A stretch of 64,000 bases of DNA. Source: Pseudomonas marginalis (GTDB lineage: Bacteria; Pseudomonadota; Gammaproteobacteria; Pseudomonadales; Pseudomonadaceae). Position numbers and translations under genes: made by a program. The notes below the pieces were generated by a model. It was given only the letters and a program-made list of their open reading frames with translations. It was not told the DNA's origin and did no database searches. This document shows, in pieces, positions 44,207-53,914 of the stretch. The stretch is taken from positions 3,043,001-3,107,000 of the forward strand of contig NZ_JALJWV010000001.1 in assembly GCF_024169655.1 (NCBI RefSeq), in the 5' to 3' direction. Numbering within the stretch: position 1 is the stretch's first letter; the number at the start of each line of letters is the position of its first letter.

Positions 44207-44371
44207 GTGACCACGACCAAATACGTCATCAAGTACAAACTCAACGGCGAACGCCGCTTTGAGTTTGCGCAACTGCAAAGCAACAGCGTCGAAGAAGCCA
44301 AGCAAGTCCTGGCGAAGATTCACGACACCAGCGATGAAATCACTGACATCAACGTGAGCAAGGCGCTGTAA
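44207..44371 (+). CDS. Small protein (54 aa), GTG start
   Basis: A 54-residue frame (MTTTKYVIKYKLNGERRFEF, ending NVSKAL) with AGGA 8 bases before a GTG start, TAA at 44369. Composition is charged and amphipathic, with a beta-hairpin then helix look. It lies between DUF1883 and alkB, with 26 and 4 bases to its neighbours, so the three are probably co-transcribed and alkB, which lacks its own strong ribosome-binding site, is probably coupled to it. I do not recognise the family. It is easily missed because of its length and GTG start. Confidence 0.65.
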   Translation: MTTTKYVIKYKLNGERRFEFAQLQSNSVEEAKQVLAKIHDTSDEITDINVSKAL

Positions 44372-44375
44372 GCCC

Positions 44376-45041
44376 ATGCCCGGCCCGACCGCCGACCTGT
44401 TTGCCGAAGACGCCCTGCAACAACCCGCAGGGCGTGAGCAGATTGGCGAACAGTCCCACGTTATGAGGGGCTATGCCCTGCCCTACATTGAGCATCTTCT
44501 GCCAGCGTTGCGGCGCGTGCTGGCTCAGTCGCCGTTTCGGCAAATGGTCACACCCGGCGGTTTCACCATGTCGGCGGCCCTGAGCAGTTGCGGTGAGCTG
44601 GGGTGGACCACCGATCCCAGCGGCTATCGCTACAGCGCGCTTGACCCGCGCAGTCGTCAACCCTGGCCAGCCATGCCCGAGACCTTGCGCCAACTGGCGG
44701 CACACGCAGCGGCCGACGCCGGGTTCAGTGATTTTGTGCCCGATGCCTGCCTGATCAACCGTTATGTGCCGGGGGCGAAGATGTCGTTGCACCAGGACAA
44801 GAACGAACGCTGCTACACCGCGCCAGTGGTTTCCGTGTCGCTGGGGCTGCCAGCAGTCTTCCTGTTCGGCGGCCATGCACGCAGTGACAAGCCGCAAAAA
44901 ATCTCGTTGTTCCATGGTGATGTGGTGGTGTGGGGCGGCGTCGATCGCCTGCGCTTTCATGGCGTCATGCCGGTCAAGGACGGTACGCATGCGGTCATGG
45001 GCGCGCAACGCATCAACCTGACCTTTCGTACCGCTGGCTGA
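44376..45041 (+). CDS. alkB: Alpha-ketoglutarate-dependent DNA dealkylase AlkB
   Basis: A 221-residue Fe(II)/2-oxoglutarate dioxygenase. The iron ligands are His and Asp in SLHQDKNERCY and the distal His in RLRFHGVMPV; the 2-oxoglutarate contact arginines are in QRINLTFR. It removes alkyl groups such as 1-methyladenine and 3-methylcytosine from DNA and RNA. ada follows 75 bases downstream in the same direction, forming an alkylation-repair pair. Confidence 0.96.
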   Translation: MPGPTADLFAEDALQQPAGREQIGEQSHVMRGYALPYIEHLLPALRRVLAQSPFRQMVTPGGFTMSAALSSCGELGWTTDPSGYRYSALDPRSRQPWPAMPETLRQLAAHAAADAGFSDFVPDACLINRYVPGAKMSLHQDKNERCYTAPVVSVSLGLPAVFLFGGHARSDKPQKISLFHGDVVVWGGVDRLRFHGVMPVKDGTHAVMGAQRINLTFRTAG

Positions 45042-45116
45042 TTTGACCGCAAGCTTCAGAGTGCCAGGCCACTGCGACACGACTAATCTGGCCGTGACCC
45101 GTCATGAGAACAGGCA

Positions 45117-46163
45117 ATGAATAACGAACATGACCCCCGTTGGGCGGCACTCCTCGCCCGCGATCCCCAGGCGGATGCGCTGTTTGTCTATGGGGTGAAA
45201 ACCACCGGCGTGTATTGCCGTCCCAGCAGCGCCTCGCGCTTGCCGCGACCGGAAAACGTCGAGTTCTTTGATACGCCCCAGGAGGCCGAGACGGCAGGCT
45301 ATCGCCCAAGCAAACGCGCGACCGGCGACCAGACACAGCGCGCGGCGCGACACGCCGAGCTTGTAGCCAACGCCTGTCGGCAGATCGAACACGCCGAAAC
45401 CCCGCCCAGCCTCGACCAACTGGCCCTGCAGGCCGGGTTGAGTCCGTTCCATTTCCATCGGGTGTTCAAGTCAGTCACCGGTATCACCCCCAAGGGTTAT
45501 GCCAGCGCCCAGCGCTCACGCAAAGTGCGCGAGGGGCTCAAGGGGCGCAACACGGTGACCGACGTGCTGTATGACGCAGGCTTCAATTCCAACAGCCGCT
45601 TCTATGAATCGGCGGATCAACTGCTGGGCATGAAGCCAAGCGATTACAAAGCCGGCGGCACGAATACTCACATCCATTTTGCCGTCGGCCAGTGTTCCCT
45701 CGGCGCGATTCTGGTGGCGCAAAGTCATCGCGGCGTGTGCGCGATCCTCCTGGGCGACGAGCCGGACGCGCTGGTGCGTGACCTGCAGGACCAATTCCCC
45801 AGGGCTGAACTGCTCGGCGCCGACCCGGCTTTCGAGCAGTTGGTCGCTCAGGTGGTGGGGTTTATAGAAGCCCCCGCCCTGGGCCTGGACTTACCGCTGG
45901 ATCTGCGCGGCACGGCCTTTCAGGAACGGGTGTGGCAGGCCTTGCGCGACATCCCGGTGGGCAGCACCGCCAGCTATGCGCAGATCGCCGAACGGATTGG
46001 CGCGCCTACATCCTTTCGTGCCGTGGCCCAGGCCTGTGGCGCTAACCGCCTGGCGGTCGCCATTCCGTGCCACCGGGTAGTGCGCAGTAACGGCGACGTG
46101 TCGGGCTACCGATGGGGCGTGGAACGCAAGCGCCTGTTACTGGAGCGCGAGCGCGACATCTAA
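45117..46163 (+). CDS. ada: Ada-type O6-methylguanine-DNA methyltransferase/AraC regulator with altered zinc site
   Basis: A 348-residue protein with the Ada layout: N-terminal metal-binding domain (1-75), AraC-type helix-turn-helix (about 85-175) and C-terminal methyltransferase with acceptor Cys318 (IPCHRVVRSNG). In E. coli Ada four cysteines (38, 42, 69, 72) bind zinc and Cys38 accepts methyl from phosphotriesters. Here only the Cys38 equivalent, Cys34 (GVYCRPSSAS), remains; the others are Ser38, Ser65 and Ala68 (YRPSKRATG). Zinc binding and the methyl-phosphotriester switch are therefore doubtful, while O6-methylguanine repair should be intact. The frame is otherwise undisturbed. Confidence 0.93.
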   Translation: MNNEHDPRWAALLARDPQADALFVYGVKTTGVYCRPSSASRLPRPENVEFFDTPQEAETAGYRPSKRATGDQTQRAARHAELVANACRQIEHAETPPSLDQLALQAGLSPFHFHRVFKSVTGITPKGYASAQRSRKVREGLKGRNTVTDVLYDAGFNSNSRFYESADQLLGMKPSDYKAGGTNTHIHFAVGQCSLGAILVAQSHRGVCAILLGDEPDALVRDLQDQFPRAELLGADPAFEQLVAQVVGFIEAPALGLDLPLDLRGTAFQERVWQALRDIPVGSTASYAQIAERIGAPTSFRAVAQACGANRLAVAIPCHRVVRSNGDVSGYRWGVERKRLLLERERDI

Positions 46164-46281
46164 ACAACGGCTCGCCAGTGCACGAAACTCAGGCTGCGTC
46201 CAGTGAATAAAACAGACTGGCCGGGCGCCAATGGCCCTGCTAAAACAGCGAAAATTCTTACTAACGCTGGAGACGCATCCC

Positions 46282-47340
46282 ATGAGCACCTGGCCAGACA
46301 CCCGCATTCTTGACCTGCTGGGCATCGATGTGCCGATCATCCAGGCGCCCATGGCCGGTGCAACCACTGCGCAAATGGTCATCGCCGCCAACGAGGCCGG
46401 CGCGCTGGGTTCGATGCCGGCAGCGGCGCTGAGTATCGAGCAATTGCGCGAGGCTTTGGCCACTGTCCGCAAGGCCAGCACGCGGCCGATCAATGTGAAT
46501 TTCTTCTGCCACCAACCGCCCGAGGCGGACGAAGCGCGTGATCGGCGCTGGAAGGACCTGCTGCAACCCTACTACCGCGAACTGGGCGCCGACGTTGATG
46601 CTCCAACGCCAGTAACCAACCGCGCACCGTTCAACGAAGACGCCTGCCAAGTCGTAGAAGCATTTCGCCCTGAGGTGGTCAGTTTCCATTTTGGCTTGCC
46701 GGAAAAGTCCCTGCTCGACCGCGTCAAAGCGACCGGCGCCAAGGTGCTGTCATCGGCCACGACCGTCGAAGAGGCGATTTGGCTGGAACAGCATGGCTGC
46801 GACGCGATCATCGCCATGGGCCTTGAAGCCGGCGGCCACCGCGGCATGTTTCTCAGCGACGACCTCAATAGCCAGATCGGCTTGATGGCGCTGGTGCCGC
46901 AGATCGTCGACGCCGTCAGCGTGCCGGTGATCGCCGCCGGCGGCATCGCTGACGCGCGCGGGATCGCCGCCGCCTTCGCTTTGGGCGCCTGCGCCGTGCA
47001 GATAGGTACGGCGTACCTGTTCACCCCCGAAGCCACGGTCAGCCCCTCGCACCACCATGCATTGCGCCATGCCCAGGCCAGCGAAACCGCGCTGACCAAC
47101 CTGTTCACCGGCCGGCCGGCGCGGGGCATCGTCAACCGGGTGATGCGTGAGTTGGGCGCGATCAACCCATTGGCCCCGGCATTCCCCAGGGCCGGCGGTG
47201 CGTTATTGCCACTCAAGGCCAAGGACGAAGCGGGCTTCAGCAACTTATGGGCAGGCCAGGCGTTGCGCCTGGGTAAAGAGATAGGCACCTATGAGCTGAC
47301 CCGCGAACTGGCCAAACAAGCACTGGCGAAGCTCAAATAG
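46282..47340 (+). CDS. Nitronate monooxygenase family flavoprotein
   Basis: A 352-residue TIM-barrel FMN enzyme (IDVPIIQAPMAGATTAQMVIAANEAG, VSFHFGLP, MGLEAGGHRG, VPVIAAGGIADARGIAAAFALGA). It oxidises nitronates, including propionate 3-nitronate, in the cytoplasm. The start is chosen at the ATG that follows TGGAG and gives the family N-terminus; a longer frame upstream is unlikely. It is followed by the Mo-box and modABC. Confidence 0.9.
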   Translation: MSTWPDTRILDLLGIDVPIIQAPMAGATTAQMVIAANEAGALGSMPAAALSIEQLREALATVRKASTRPINVNFFCHQPPEADEARDRRWKDLLQPYYRELGADVDAPTPVTNRAPFNEDACQVVEAFRPEVVSFHFGLPEKSLLDRVKATGAKVLSSATTVEEAIWLEQHGCDAIIAMGLEAGGHRGMFLSDDLNSQIGLMALVPQIVDAVSVPVIAAGGIADARGIAAAFALGACAVQIGTAYLFTPEATVSPSHHHALRHAQASETALTNLFTGRPARGIVNRVMRELGAINPLAPAFPRAGGALLPLKAKDEAGFSNLWAGQALRLGKEIGTYELTRELAKQALAKLK

Positions 47341-47382
47341 ACCCAACCGCTGTGGCAACTTTGCACTGTACCGGCAATGGCC

Positions 47383-47412
47383 AACCGCTATATATTCCCC
47401 TACATAGCGGTT
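47383..47412. promoter_or_regulatory. ModE-type Mo-box upstream of modABC
   Basis: AACCGCTAT and ATAGCGGTT are perfect 9-base inverted arms around a 12-base A+T-rich spacer, 47 bases before the modA start. The CGCTATATA half and its mate resemble the CGNTATATA/TANATAGCG form of ModE operators, so molybdate-dependent repression of the operon is likely. Confidence 0.72.
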
Positions 47413-47429
47413 GAGCCTTCTACCTATAA

Positions 47430-48227
<798 letters not shown>

Positions 48228-48908
48228 ATGCCGCTATCGAGTGCCGATTTTTCCGCGATCTGGTTGACCATCAAACTGGCGTCACTGACCACGGTGATCC
48301 TACTGGTCATCGGCACTCCGATTGCCCTGTGGCTGTCGCGCACCCGCTCGTGGTGGCGCGGGCCTATCGGCGCGGTGGTCGCCCTGCCGTTGGTGCTGCC
48401 GCCCACGGTCATCGGCTTCTACCTGCTGCTGACGATGGGGCCGCATGGTTACTTCGGCCAGTTCACCCAATGGCTGGGCCTGGGCACCCTGACCTTCAGT
48501 TTCGCCGGGCTGGTGATCGGCTCGGTGATCTATTCCATGCCGTTCGTGGTGCAGCCGTTGCAAAACGCCTTCTCCGCCATCGGTACACGCCCGCTGGAAG
48601 TGGCCGCGACCTTGCGCGCCAATCCCTGGGACACGTTCTTCAGCGTGATCCTGCCCCTGGCCCGCCCGGGGTTTATCACCGCGTCGATTCTCGGCTTTGC
48701 GCATACCGTCGGCGAGTTCGGCGTGGTGCTGATGATCGGCGGCAATATCCCGGACAAGACCCGGGTCGTCTCGGTGCAGATCTACGACCATGTCGAAGCG
48801 ATGGAGTATGCCCAGGCGCACTGGTTGGCCGGCGCCATGGTGGTGTTCGCGTTTCTCGTGTTGCTGGCGCTCTATTCCAGCCGAAAAACCAAGATGGGCT
48901 GGAGCTGA
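48228..48908 (+). CDS. modB: Molybdate ABC transporter permease
   Basis: A 226-residue inner-membrane protein with about five or six helices and the permease loop [26 protein letters not shown] (EAA motif). The ATG follows the modA stop directly with no gap, and the stop overlaps the modC start, so the three genes are tightly coupled. Confidence 0.96.
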   Translation: MPLSSADFSAIWLTIKLASLTTVILLVIGTPIALWLSRTRSWWRGPIGAVVALPLVLPPTVIGFYLLLTMGPHGYFGQFTQWLGLGTLTFSFAGLVIGSVIYSMPFVVQPLQNAFSAIGTRPLEVAATLRANPWDTFFSVILPLARPGFITASILGFAHTVGEFGVVLMIGGNIPDKTRVVSVQIYDHVEAMEYAQAHWLAGAMVVFAFLVLLALYSSRKTKMGWS

Positions 48909-49993
48909 TGTCGATGATTGATGTACGCCTGCACCTTAAGTATTCCGCCTTTGCCCTGGAGGTGGACCTGCATCTGCCCGGGCGTGGCGTCACCGCGCTG
49001 TATGGGCATTCCGGCTCCGGCAAGACCACCTGCCTGCGCTGCATTGCCGGGCTGGAACGTGCCACGGACGGGTTTGTCCAGGTCAACGATGAAGTCTGGC
49101 AAGACAGCCGCAGCGGGCTGTTCGTGCCGCCGCATAAACGTGCGCTGGGCTATGTGTTCCAGGAGGCGAGCCTGTTCCCCCATCTGTCGGTGCGGGCCAA
49201 TCTGGAATTCGGCCTCAAGCGCATCCCGCGTGCGCAACGTCGCGTCGACATGACCCAGGCCACCGAACTGCTGGGTATCGGTCACCTGCTTGAGCGGCAT
49301 CCGCAGCACTTGTCCGGCGGCGAGCGCCAGCGCATCGGCATCGCCCGCGCATTACTGACCAGCCCGCGCCTATTGTTGATGGACGAACCGCTGGCCGCCC
49401 TCGACAGTAAACGCAAGAGCGAAATCCTGCCGTACCTGGAACGCCTGCACGACGAACTGGACATCCCCGTGCTCTACGTCAGCCATGCCCAGGACGAGGT
49501 GGCGCGCCTGGCCGATCACATCGTGTTGCTCAGCGAGGGCAAGGCCCTGGCCAGTGGCCCCATCGGTGAAACCCTGGCGCGGCTGGATTTGCCCTTGGCG
49601 TTGGGCGACGACGCGGGTGTGGTCATCAGTGGCACGGTGAGCGCTTACGACGCGCACTATCAGTTGCTCAGCCTGCAACTGCCCGGCAGCGCCTTGCACA
49701 TGCGTGTCGCCCATGCGCCGCTGGCCTTGGGCAAAGCCTTGCGGATCAAGGTGCAGGCGCGGGATGTGAGCCTCAATGTGCAGGCGGAAGAACACAGCAG
49801 CATCCTCAATCGCCTGCCGGTGACGGTCATCCAGGAGATTGCGGCGGACAACAACGCCCACGTGCTGGTGCGCCTGGATGCCGGCGGCACGCCGCTGCTG
49901 GCACGGATCACCCGCTTCTCCCGTGACCAATTGCAACTGCACCCCGGCCAGACGCTATGGGCACAAATCAAGGCAGTGGCGGTGCTGGCGTAA
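48908..49993 (+). CDS. modC: Molybdate ABC transporter ATP-binding protein
   Basis: A 361-residue ATPase. Walker A (GHSGSGKTT) lies near residue 38, the signature LSGGERQR at about 135 and Walker [13 protein letters not shown] at about 155. The C-terminal TOBE/Mop domain, about residues 235-361, binds molybdate. Its ATG lies in the modB stop (TGATG). It energises import by ModB. Confidence 0.96.
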   Translation: MSMIDVRLHLKYSAFALEVDLHLPGRGVTALYGHSGSGKTTCLRCIAGLERATDGFVQVNDEVWQDSRSGLFVPPHKRALGYVFQEASLFPHLSVRANLEFGLKRIPRAQRRVDMTQATELLGIGHLLERHPQHLSGGERQRIGIARALLTSPRLLLMDEPLAALDSKRKSEILPYLERLHDELDIPVLYVSHAQDEVARLADHIVLLSEGKALASGPIGETLARLDLPLALGDDAGVVISGTVSAYDAHYQLLSLQLPGSALHMRVAHAPLALGKALRIKVQARDVSLNVQAEEHSSILNRLPVTVIQEIAADNNAHVLVRLDAGGTPLLARITRFSRDQLQLHPGQTLWAQIKAVAVLA

Positions 49994-50235
49994 GCCACGA
50001 AAACCTTTTGGCACGAGCGCACCCCGCTGGCCTGATTTGTTGCCAAGGAATGCGCGCCATGCCCGATTCTGCATCGCCCGCCGACTTGCTGAACAAAACC
50101 GGGTGGGTTAGCCTCTGCCCCCCTTCTGATTTACCGGACGACCGCCGACGTGAACCGCTAAGCCTTCCAAAATGTATCCGCAACGAGCCGCCTGGCGTGC
50201 TTGTTGGCCTGTTCGACATTTTTTTGGAGGTGCTG

Positions 50236-51858
50236 ATGACTGACGTCAACCGGCTACCCGTATTGGTTTCCCTGCAACACCTGTCTTTCCAGTTCGCCGA
50301 TGGCGAAACCCTGCTGGACGACCTGAACCTGTCCATTGACCACACGCCCACTGGCATTGTCGGCCGCAATGGGCGCGGCAAAAGTATTCTGGCCAGGTTG
50401 ATTGCCGGGAGGCTGGCGCCCACTTCCGGCACCCGCGCGGGTTCTGCCAGCGTCGTGTATGTGCCGCAAACCCTGGCTATCGAGCCTGGCGACAGCCTCG
50501 CCCACCTCACCGGCACCGCCCAGGCATTGGCCGCGCTTGAGCGCATGGCTCACGGCGCCGCCCAGGCCGAAGACCTGGAACTGATCGACGATCGCTGGGA
50601 CCTGGCCGAGCGCTTGCGCACCGCGCTGGATGTGGCAGGGCTGCAACCCCTTCATGCGCACACCCCGGCCCATCACCTCAGCGGTGGTCAGTTGGCCAGG
50701 GTTGCGCTGATAGGTGCGTTGCTGGCCTGTCCTCAGTTGCTGATTCTCGATGAGCCGACCAATCACCTCGACAGCGCCGGGCGTGATTGGCTGCTGCAGG
50801 TGCTGGGCGACTGGCGCGGCGGCCTGGTGGTGGTCAGCCATGATCGGCAACTGCTCAATGCCATGGGGCGCATTATCGAACTGTCGCCCCTTGGCGCTCG
50901 GGCGTATGGCGGCAACTACGAAACCTATCGACAACAGCGCGATACGCAGCAGCACGCTGCCATCGCCGCCTGGGAGCACGCCCGCCTGGAGCGCAGCCGC
51001 GAGCGTCGGCGCCTGCAACAAGACCACGACAGCCTGCAACGTAGCGCCGCCCGTTCACGCAAGCACGCTGAAACCGCGAATGTCGACCGTTTCACCAAGG
51101 CCCGCTGGAAAGGCGCCGCCACGCAAATCGTCGGCACGGTGCGCAGCGCCCATCGCGAACACAACGCCCGGCTGGATGCGCAAGTGCGTCAAGCCTACGA
51201 AGGCGTGGCGGATCAGACGCCGACGCTGCTGGCCTTGCCCGGCTCGGCGCTGCCCAATGGTCGACAGGTCCTGACCCTGATCGATGCCGAGCTACCGTGG
51301 CTGGGCGCTCAAACCCTCACACTCAGCCTGATCGGCCCTGTGCGCGTCGCCGTGCGGGGGCCGAATGGTTGCGGCAAGTCGACCTTGCTCAAGCTGTTGG
51401 CGGGCCAATCGCAGGCCGTCAGTGGCGAATGCTCGGTGCACGTGCCCAGCGCCTATATCGATCAACACTTGGCCCTGCTGGACAACCAACGCTCGATCGT
51501 CGAGCAGCTCAACCTGCTCGACACGCCACTGGCCGAGGCTGAGTTGCGTACCCGGTTGGCCTTGCTGCAGCTGAATGCCTCGCGGGTCACGCAAGCGGCG
51601 GGCCGGCTCAGCGGCGGCGAACGTTTGAAAGCCGCGATGGCCATCGCCTTGTGGCGCGAGACGCCGGCGCAACTGCTGCTGTTGGATGAGCCGACCAATC
51701 ACCTGGATCTGGAGTCGATCGTCGCGTTCGAACAGGCGCTGAAGGGATTTACCGGCGCAATGGTGGTGGTGTCACATGACGAGGGGTTCGTGCAGGCGAT
51801 CGAGCCGACTCATACCTTAGTCTGGCAAAGCACCGGTTGGCGGCTGGTAGCTGTCTGA
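50236..51858 (+). CDS. ABC-F family ATPase
   Basis: A 540-residue soluble protein with two ABC domains. The first has Walker A GRNGRGKS and signature LSGGQLARVAL with LLILDEPTNHLD; the second has GPNGCGKSTLL, LSGGERLKAAM and LLLLDEPTNHLD. A basic linker between them (RLERSRERRRLQQDHDSL) fits the ABC-F ribosome-interacting arm. ABC-F proteins act on the ribosome rather than in transport. The start at 50236 follows TTGGAGG. It is longer upstream in frame but without a start signal. It resembles the YheS/Uup group only loosely; the exact subfamily is not settled. Confidence 0.88.
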   Translation: MTDVNRLPVLVSLQHLSFQFADGETLLDDLNLSIDHTPTGIVGRNGRGKSILARLIAGRLAPTSGTRAGSASVVYVPQTLAIEPGDSLAHLTGTAQALAALERMAHGAAQAEDLELIDDRWDLAERLRTALDVAGLQPLHAHTPAHHLSGGQLARVALIGALLACPQLLILDEPTNHLDSAGRDWLLQVLGDWRGGLVVVSHDRQLLNAMGRIIELSPLGARAYGGNYETYRQQRDTQQHAAIAAWEHARLERSRERRRLQQDHDSLQRSAARSRKHAETANVDRFTKARWKGAATQIVGTVRSAHREHNARLDAQVRQAYEGVADQTPTLLALPGSALPNGRQVLTLIDAELPWLGAQTLTLSLIGPVRVAVRGPNGCGKSTLLKLLAGQSQAVSGECSVHVPSAYIDQHLALLDNQRSIVEQLNLLDTPLAEAELRTRLALLQLNASRVTQAAGRLSGGERLKAAMAIALWRETPAQLLLLDEPTNHLDLESIVAFEQALKGFTGAMVVVSHDEGFVQAIEPTHTLVWQSTGWRLVAV

Positions 51859-51927
51859 GATCATTGCGCCGGACATCAAAGCGCCTTACGGTGGTGGCCG
51901 AATAATCTCACCGAGGAACCCGGCCCC

Positions 51928-52632
51928 ATGTTGCCTTCGTCCCAAAAGTCCTACGCCAACGCCGGACTCGCCCATCAACAGCGATGGCGTGGCCGTGTCG
52001 GTATGCTGCTGGTGGCCAGCCTGTCGGTGCTGGCGGGCATGACCGATGCCATAGGCTTCATGGCCAGCGGCGACTTTGTCTCATTCATGAGCGGCAACAC
52101 CACGCGCCTGGCGGTGGCAATCAGCGAAGGCGACCTGGGCCTGACCGGGCGCCTGCTATTGCTGGTCGCAACCTTCATCGTCGGCAACGCCTTGGGTGTC
52201 ATGGTCAGCCGTATCAGCCGTCGCCACGCCCTGCCCTTGCTGCTGTGCATTGCGACGCTGCTCTGCGCCGGCGCGCTGTGGCCGTTCGACGATATGCTGC
52301 CGGCCTTGCTGGCGGCAATTGTGGCGATGGGCATGCTCAATGCCGCCGTCGAAGAAGTGAACGGATTGCCGGTGGGGCTCACCTATGTCACCGGAGCGCT
52401 ATCACGCTTTGGTCGCGGGCTGGGCCGCTGGCTGCTGGGGGAACGTCGCAATGGGTGGCGCGTGCAACTGGTCCCATGGACGGGGATGTTTATCGGGGCG
52501 GTGATCGGTGCGCTGCTGGAGCATCGGATGGGCTTGAGTGCGCTGCTGGTCAGCGGGGCGCTGGCTGCAGTGTTGGGCGTGGTGTCACTGAAGATCCCCC
52601 GGCGCTGGCACTTGGGGTACATGCCGCGCTGA
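51928..52632 (+). CDS. DUF1275 (YoaK-type) membrane protein
   Basis: A 234-residue inner-membrane protein with six hydrophobic segments and the family motifs SVLAGMTDAIGFMASGDFVSFMSGN and LPVGLTYVTGALSRFGRGL. The role of the family is unknown. GAGGA lies about 10 bases before the ATG. It stands alone between the ABC-F gene and a convergent lipoprotein gene. Confidence 0.85.
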   Translation: MLPSSQKSYANAGLAHQQRWRGRVGMLLVASLSVLAGMTDAIGFMASGDFVSFMSGNTTRLAVAISEGDLGLTGRLLLLVATFIVGNALGVMVSRISRRHALPLLLCIATLLCAGALWPFDDMLPALLAAIVAMGMLNAAVEEVNGLPVGLTYVTGALSRFGRGLGRWLLGERRNGWRVQLVPWTGMFIGAVIGALLEHRMGLSALLVSGALAAVLGVVSLKIPRRWHLGYMPR

Positions 52633-52775
52633 TAACCAGAGGTGCTCGCCCGACGTTACGGCCTCGACGTCCGTGTACTGGTAAAGAGCCATCACGTCGA
52701 GCGAGCGAGTGAATCATAAGACAATGTCCAGCGCCTGTCCCGCCAGGCATGTCCTAAAACCACTAAGGCAACGGA

Positions 52776-53129
52776 TTACAGACAAGTCGCGAGTGCGGCC
52801 AAACGACGCTTGGCGACCATAGAGTCATCAGCGGCGTAGTAATGAACGGAGGAACCGGCCCCTGCGCTGCGCACGTCGACAAAGTAGTCGCCGCCGGTGG
52901 TGTACACCGTGAAACCACCCGCCTCGATCGGCTCCTTGAAGCCGCCGGCGTCGACACCAAACACCGTCTCGTCCTGCCAACCGAACTGGATACATTGGGC
53001 AACCACCAGCGCAGCCTTGTCCGAAGCCAAGGTCTTGTAGGGCGTGCCGGAGCGTGCCGCGTTCATTTTCGAGCCCGCGCAACCGCCCAGTGCAGCCAGT
53101 ACCAATGCGCCAATTACCAGTTTCCGCAT
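52776..53129 (-). CDS. Lipoprotein (117 aa)
   Basis: A 117-residue protein with a lipoprotein signal (LVIGALVLAALGGCAG, Cys17 lipidated). The mature domain (VAQCIQFGWQDE, GGFTVYTTGGDYFVDV, ALATCL at the end) has a likely disulfide. Family not recognised, but the layout of Cys near positions 45 and 116 is like other small pseudomonad lipoproteins. AAGGAG lies 7 bases before the ATG; a longer upstream frame is discarded. Confidence 0.78.
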   Translation of the reverse strand: MRKLVIGALVLAALGGCAGSKMNAARSGTPYKTLASDKAALVVAQCIQFGWQDETVFGVDAGGFKEPIEAGGFTVYTTGGDYFVDVRSAGAGSSVHYYAADDSMVAKRRLAALATCL

Positions 53130-53238
53130 GCCATCGCTCCTTGGAAAAAAACGCGACTCTACCATTAGCAGGCGACACTCACGGATTATTACGTCACCCT
53201 GTCGCCTACTTGCGAGCTCGCTTCTACCTGGAAAACCG

Positions 53239-53496
53239 ATGACACCCAATGCCGAACGCTACAACCCATCCACCGACTATGCCGACAAGCTGATCAGCCG
53301 CATCGGCCAGACGCCCACGTGGATCGCCAAGCGCATTGGCGTGACGGACAAGCGGATTCGCTACATTCTCGACGGCGAGCGCACGGTGAAAGGCGAAAGT
53401 ACGCCGATCCAGATGACCTACACCGAGCAGTTTGCGCTGGAGTGCCTGGCGGCCGAGGCCAAGGCGAAAAAGAAGCCGGCGCCGGCCGCCGAATGA
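53239..53496 (+). CDS. Small XRE-like helix-turn-helix protein (85 aa)
   Basis: An 85-residue protein whose centre looks like a Cro/XRE helix-turn-helix (IGQTPTWIAKRIGVTDKRIRYILDGER). The C-terminus is a Lys/Ala/Pro-rich tail. The start at 53239 follows TGGAAAA and excludes a frame that overlaps the divergent lipoprotein gene. It may bind DNA as a small regulator. A terminator follows about 70 bases downstream. Confidence 0.68.
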   Translation: MTPNAERYNPSTDYADKLISRIGQTPTWIAKRIGVTDKRIRYILDGERTVKGESTPIQMTYTEQFALECLAAEAKAKKKPAPAAE

Positions 53497-53565
53497 ATTT
53501 AGTTTCACTGTGACAGTAGAACCCGCCACGGATAATGGCCGGGCTCACTTTTAGAAGTTCCCTTC

Positions 53566-53591
53566 AGCCCGCCCTCCCGCGGGCTTTTTTT
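53566..53591 (+). terminator. Rho-independent terminator
   Basis: AGCCCGC, loop CCTCC, CGCGGGCT, then seven T residues, between the HTH gene and azlD. Confidence 0.88.
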
Positions 53592-53602
53592 CGCCTGCGC
53601 GT

Positions 53603-53914
53603 TTAAAGCCACCAGCGAAACAGGTAGAACAACGCCATGCTCAACAGCACCGTGAGCAGCACATTGCGCGTCCAGAACATCAGCGCCACCGCACAGATCC
53701 CGGCCAGCAGGTAGGGGTTGGCTGGGCTCAGGTTGAGCTGGTGGTCGGCGAAAAAAATGATCGGCCCGCAGATTGCCGTGAGCATGCCCGGCACCGCAAA
53801 CCCGAGAAACTCCCGCGCACCACGATTGAGCCGCACGGGCAGGCGCGGTTCGATAAACAGGTAGCGGTTAAGAAACACGATCAGTCCCATTGCAACAATC
53901 ATCACGAAGATCAT
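53603..53914 (-). CDS. azlD: AzlD-family amino-acid export subunit
   Basis: A 103-residue membrane protein with three or four helices (FVMIVAMGLIVFLNRYLFI, FAVPGMLTAICGPIIF, VLLTVLLSMALFYLF). Its ATG overlaps the azlC stop as ATGA. AzlC/AzlD pairs export branched-chain amino acids or their analogues. The start MIFVMIV is set by the overlap. Confidence 0.92.
   Translation of the reverse strand: MIFVMIVAMGLIVFLNRYLFIEPRLPVRLNRGAREFLGFAVPGMLTAICGPIIFFADHQLNLSPANPYLLAGICAVALMFWTRNVLLTVLLSMALFYLFRWWL

Noticed and set aside
48329..48907. Upstream extension of modC overlapping modB
   Set aside because: It is open only because of base composition; the MSMID start at the modB stop gives the family N-terminus.
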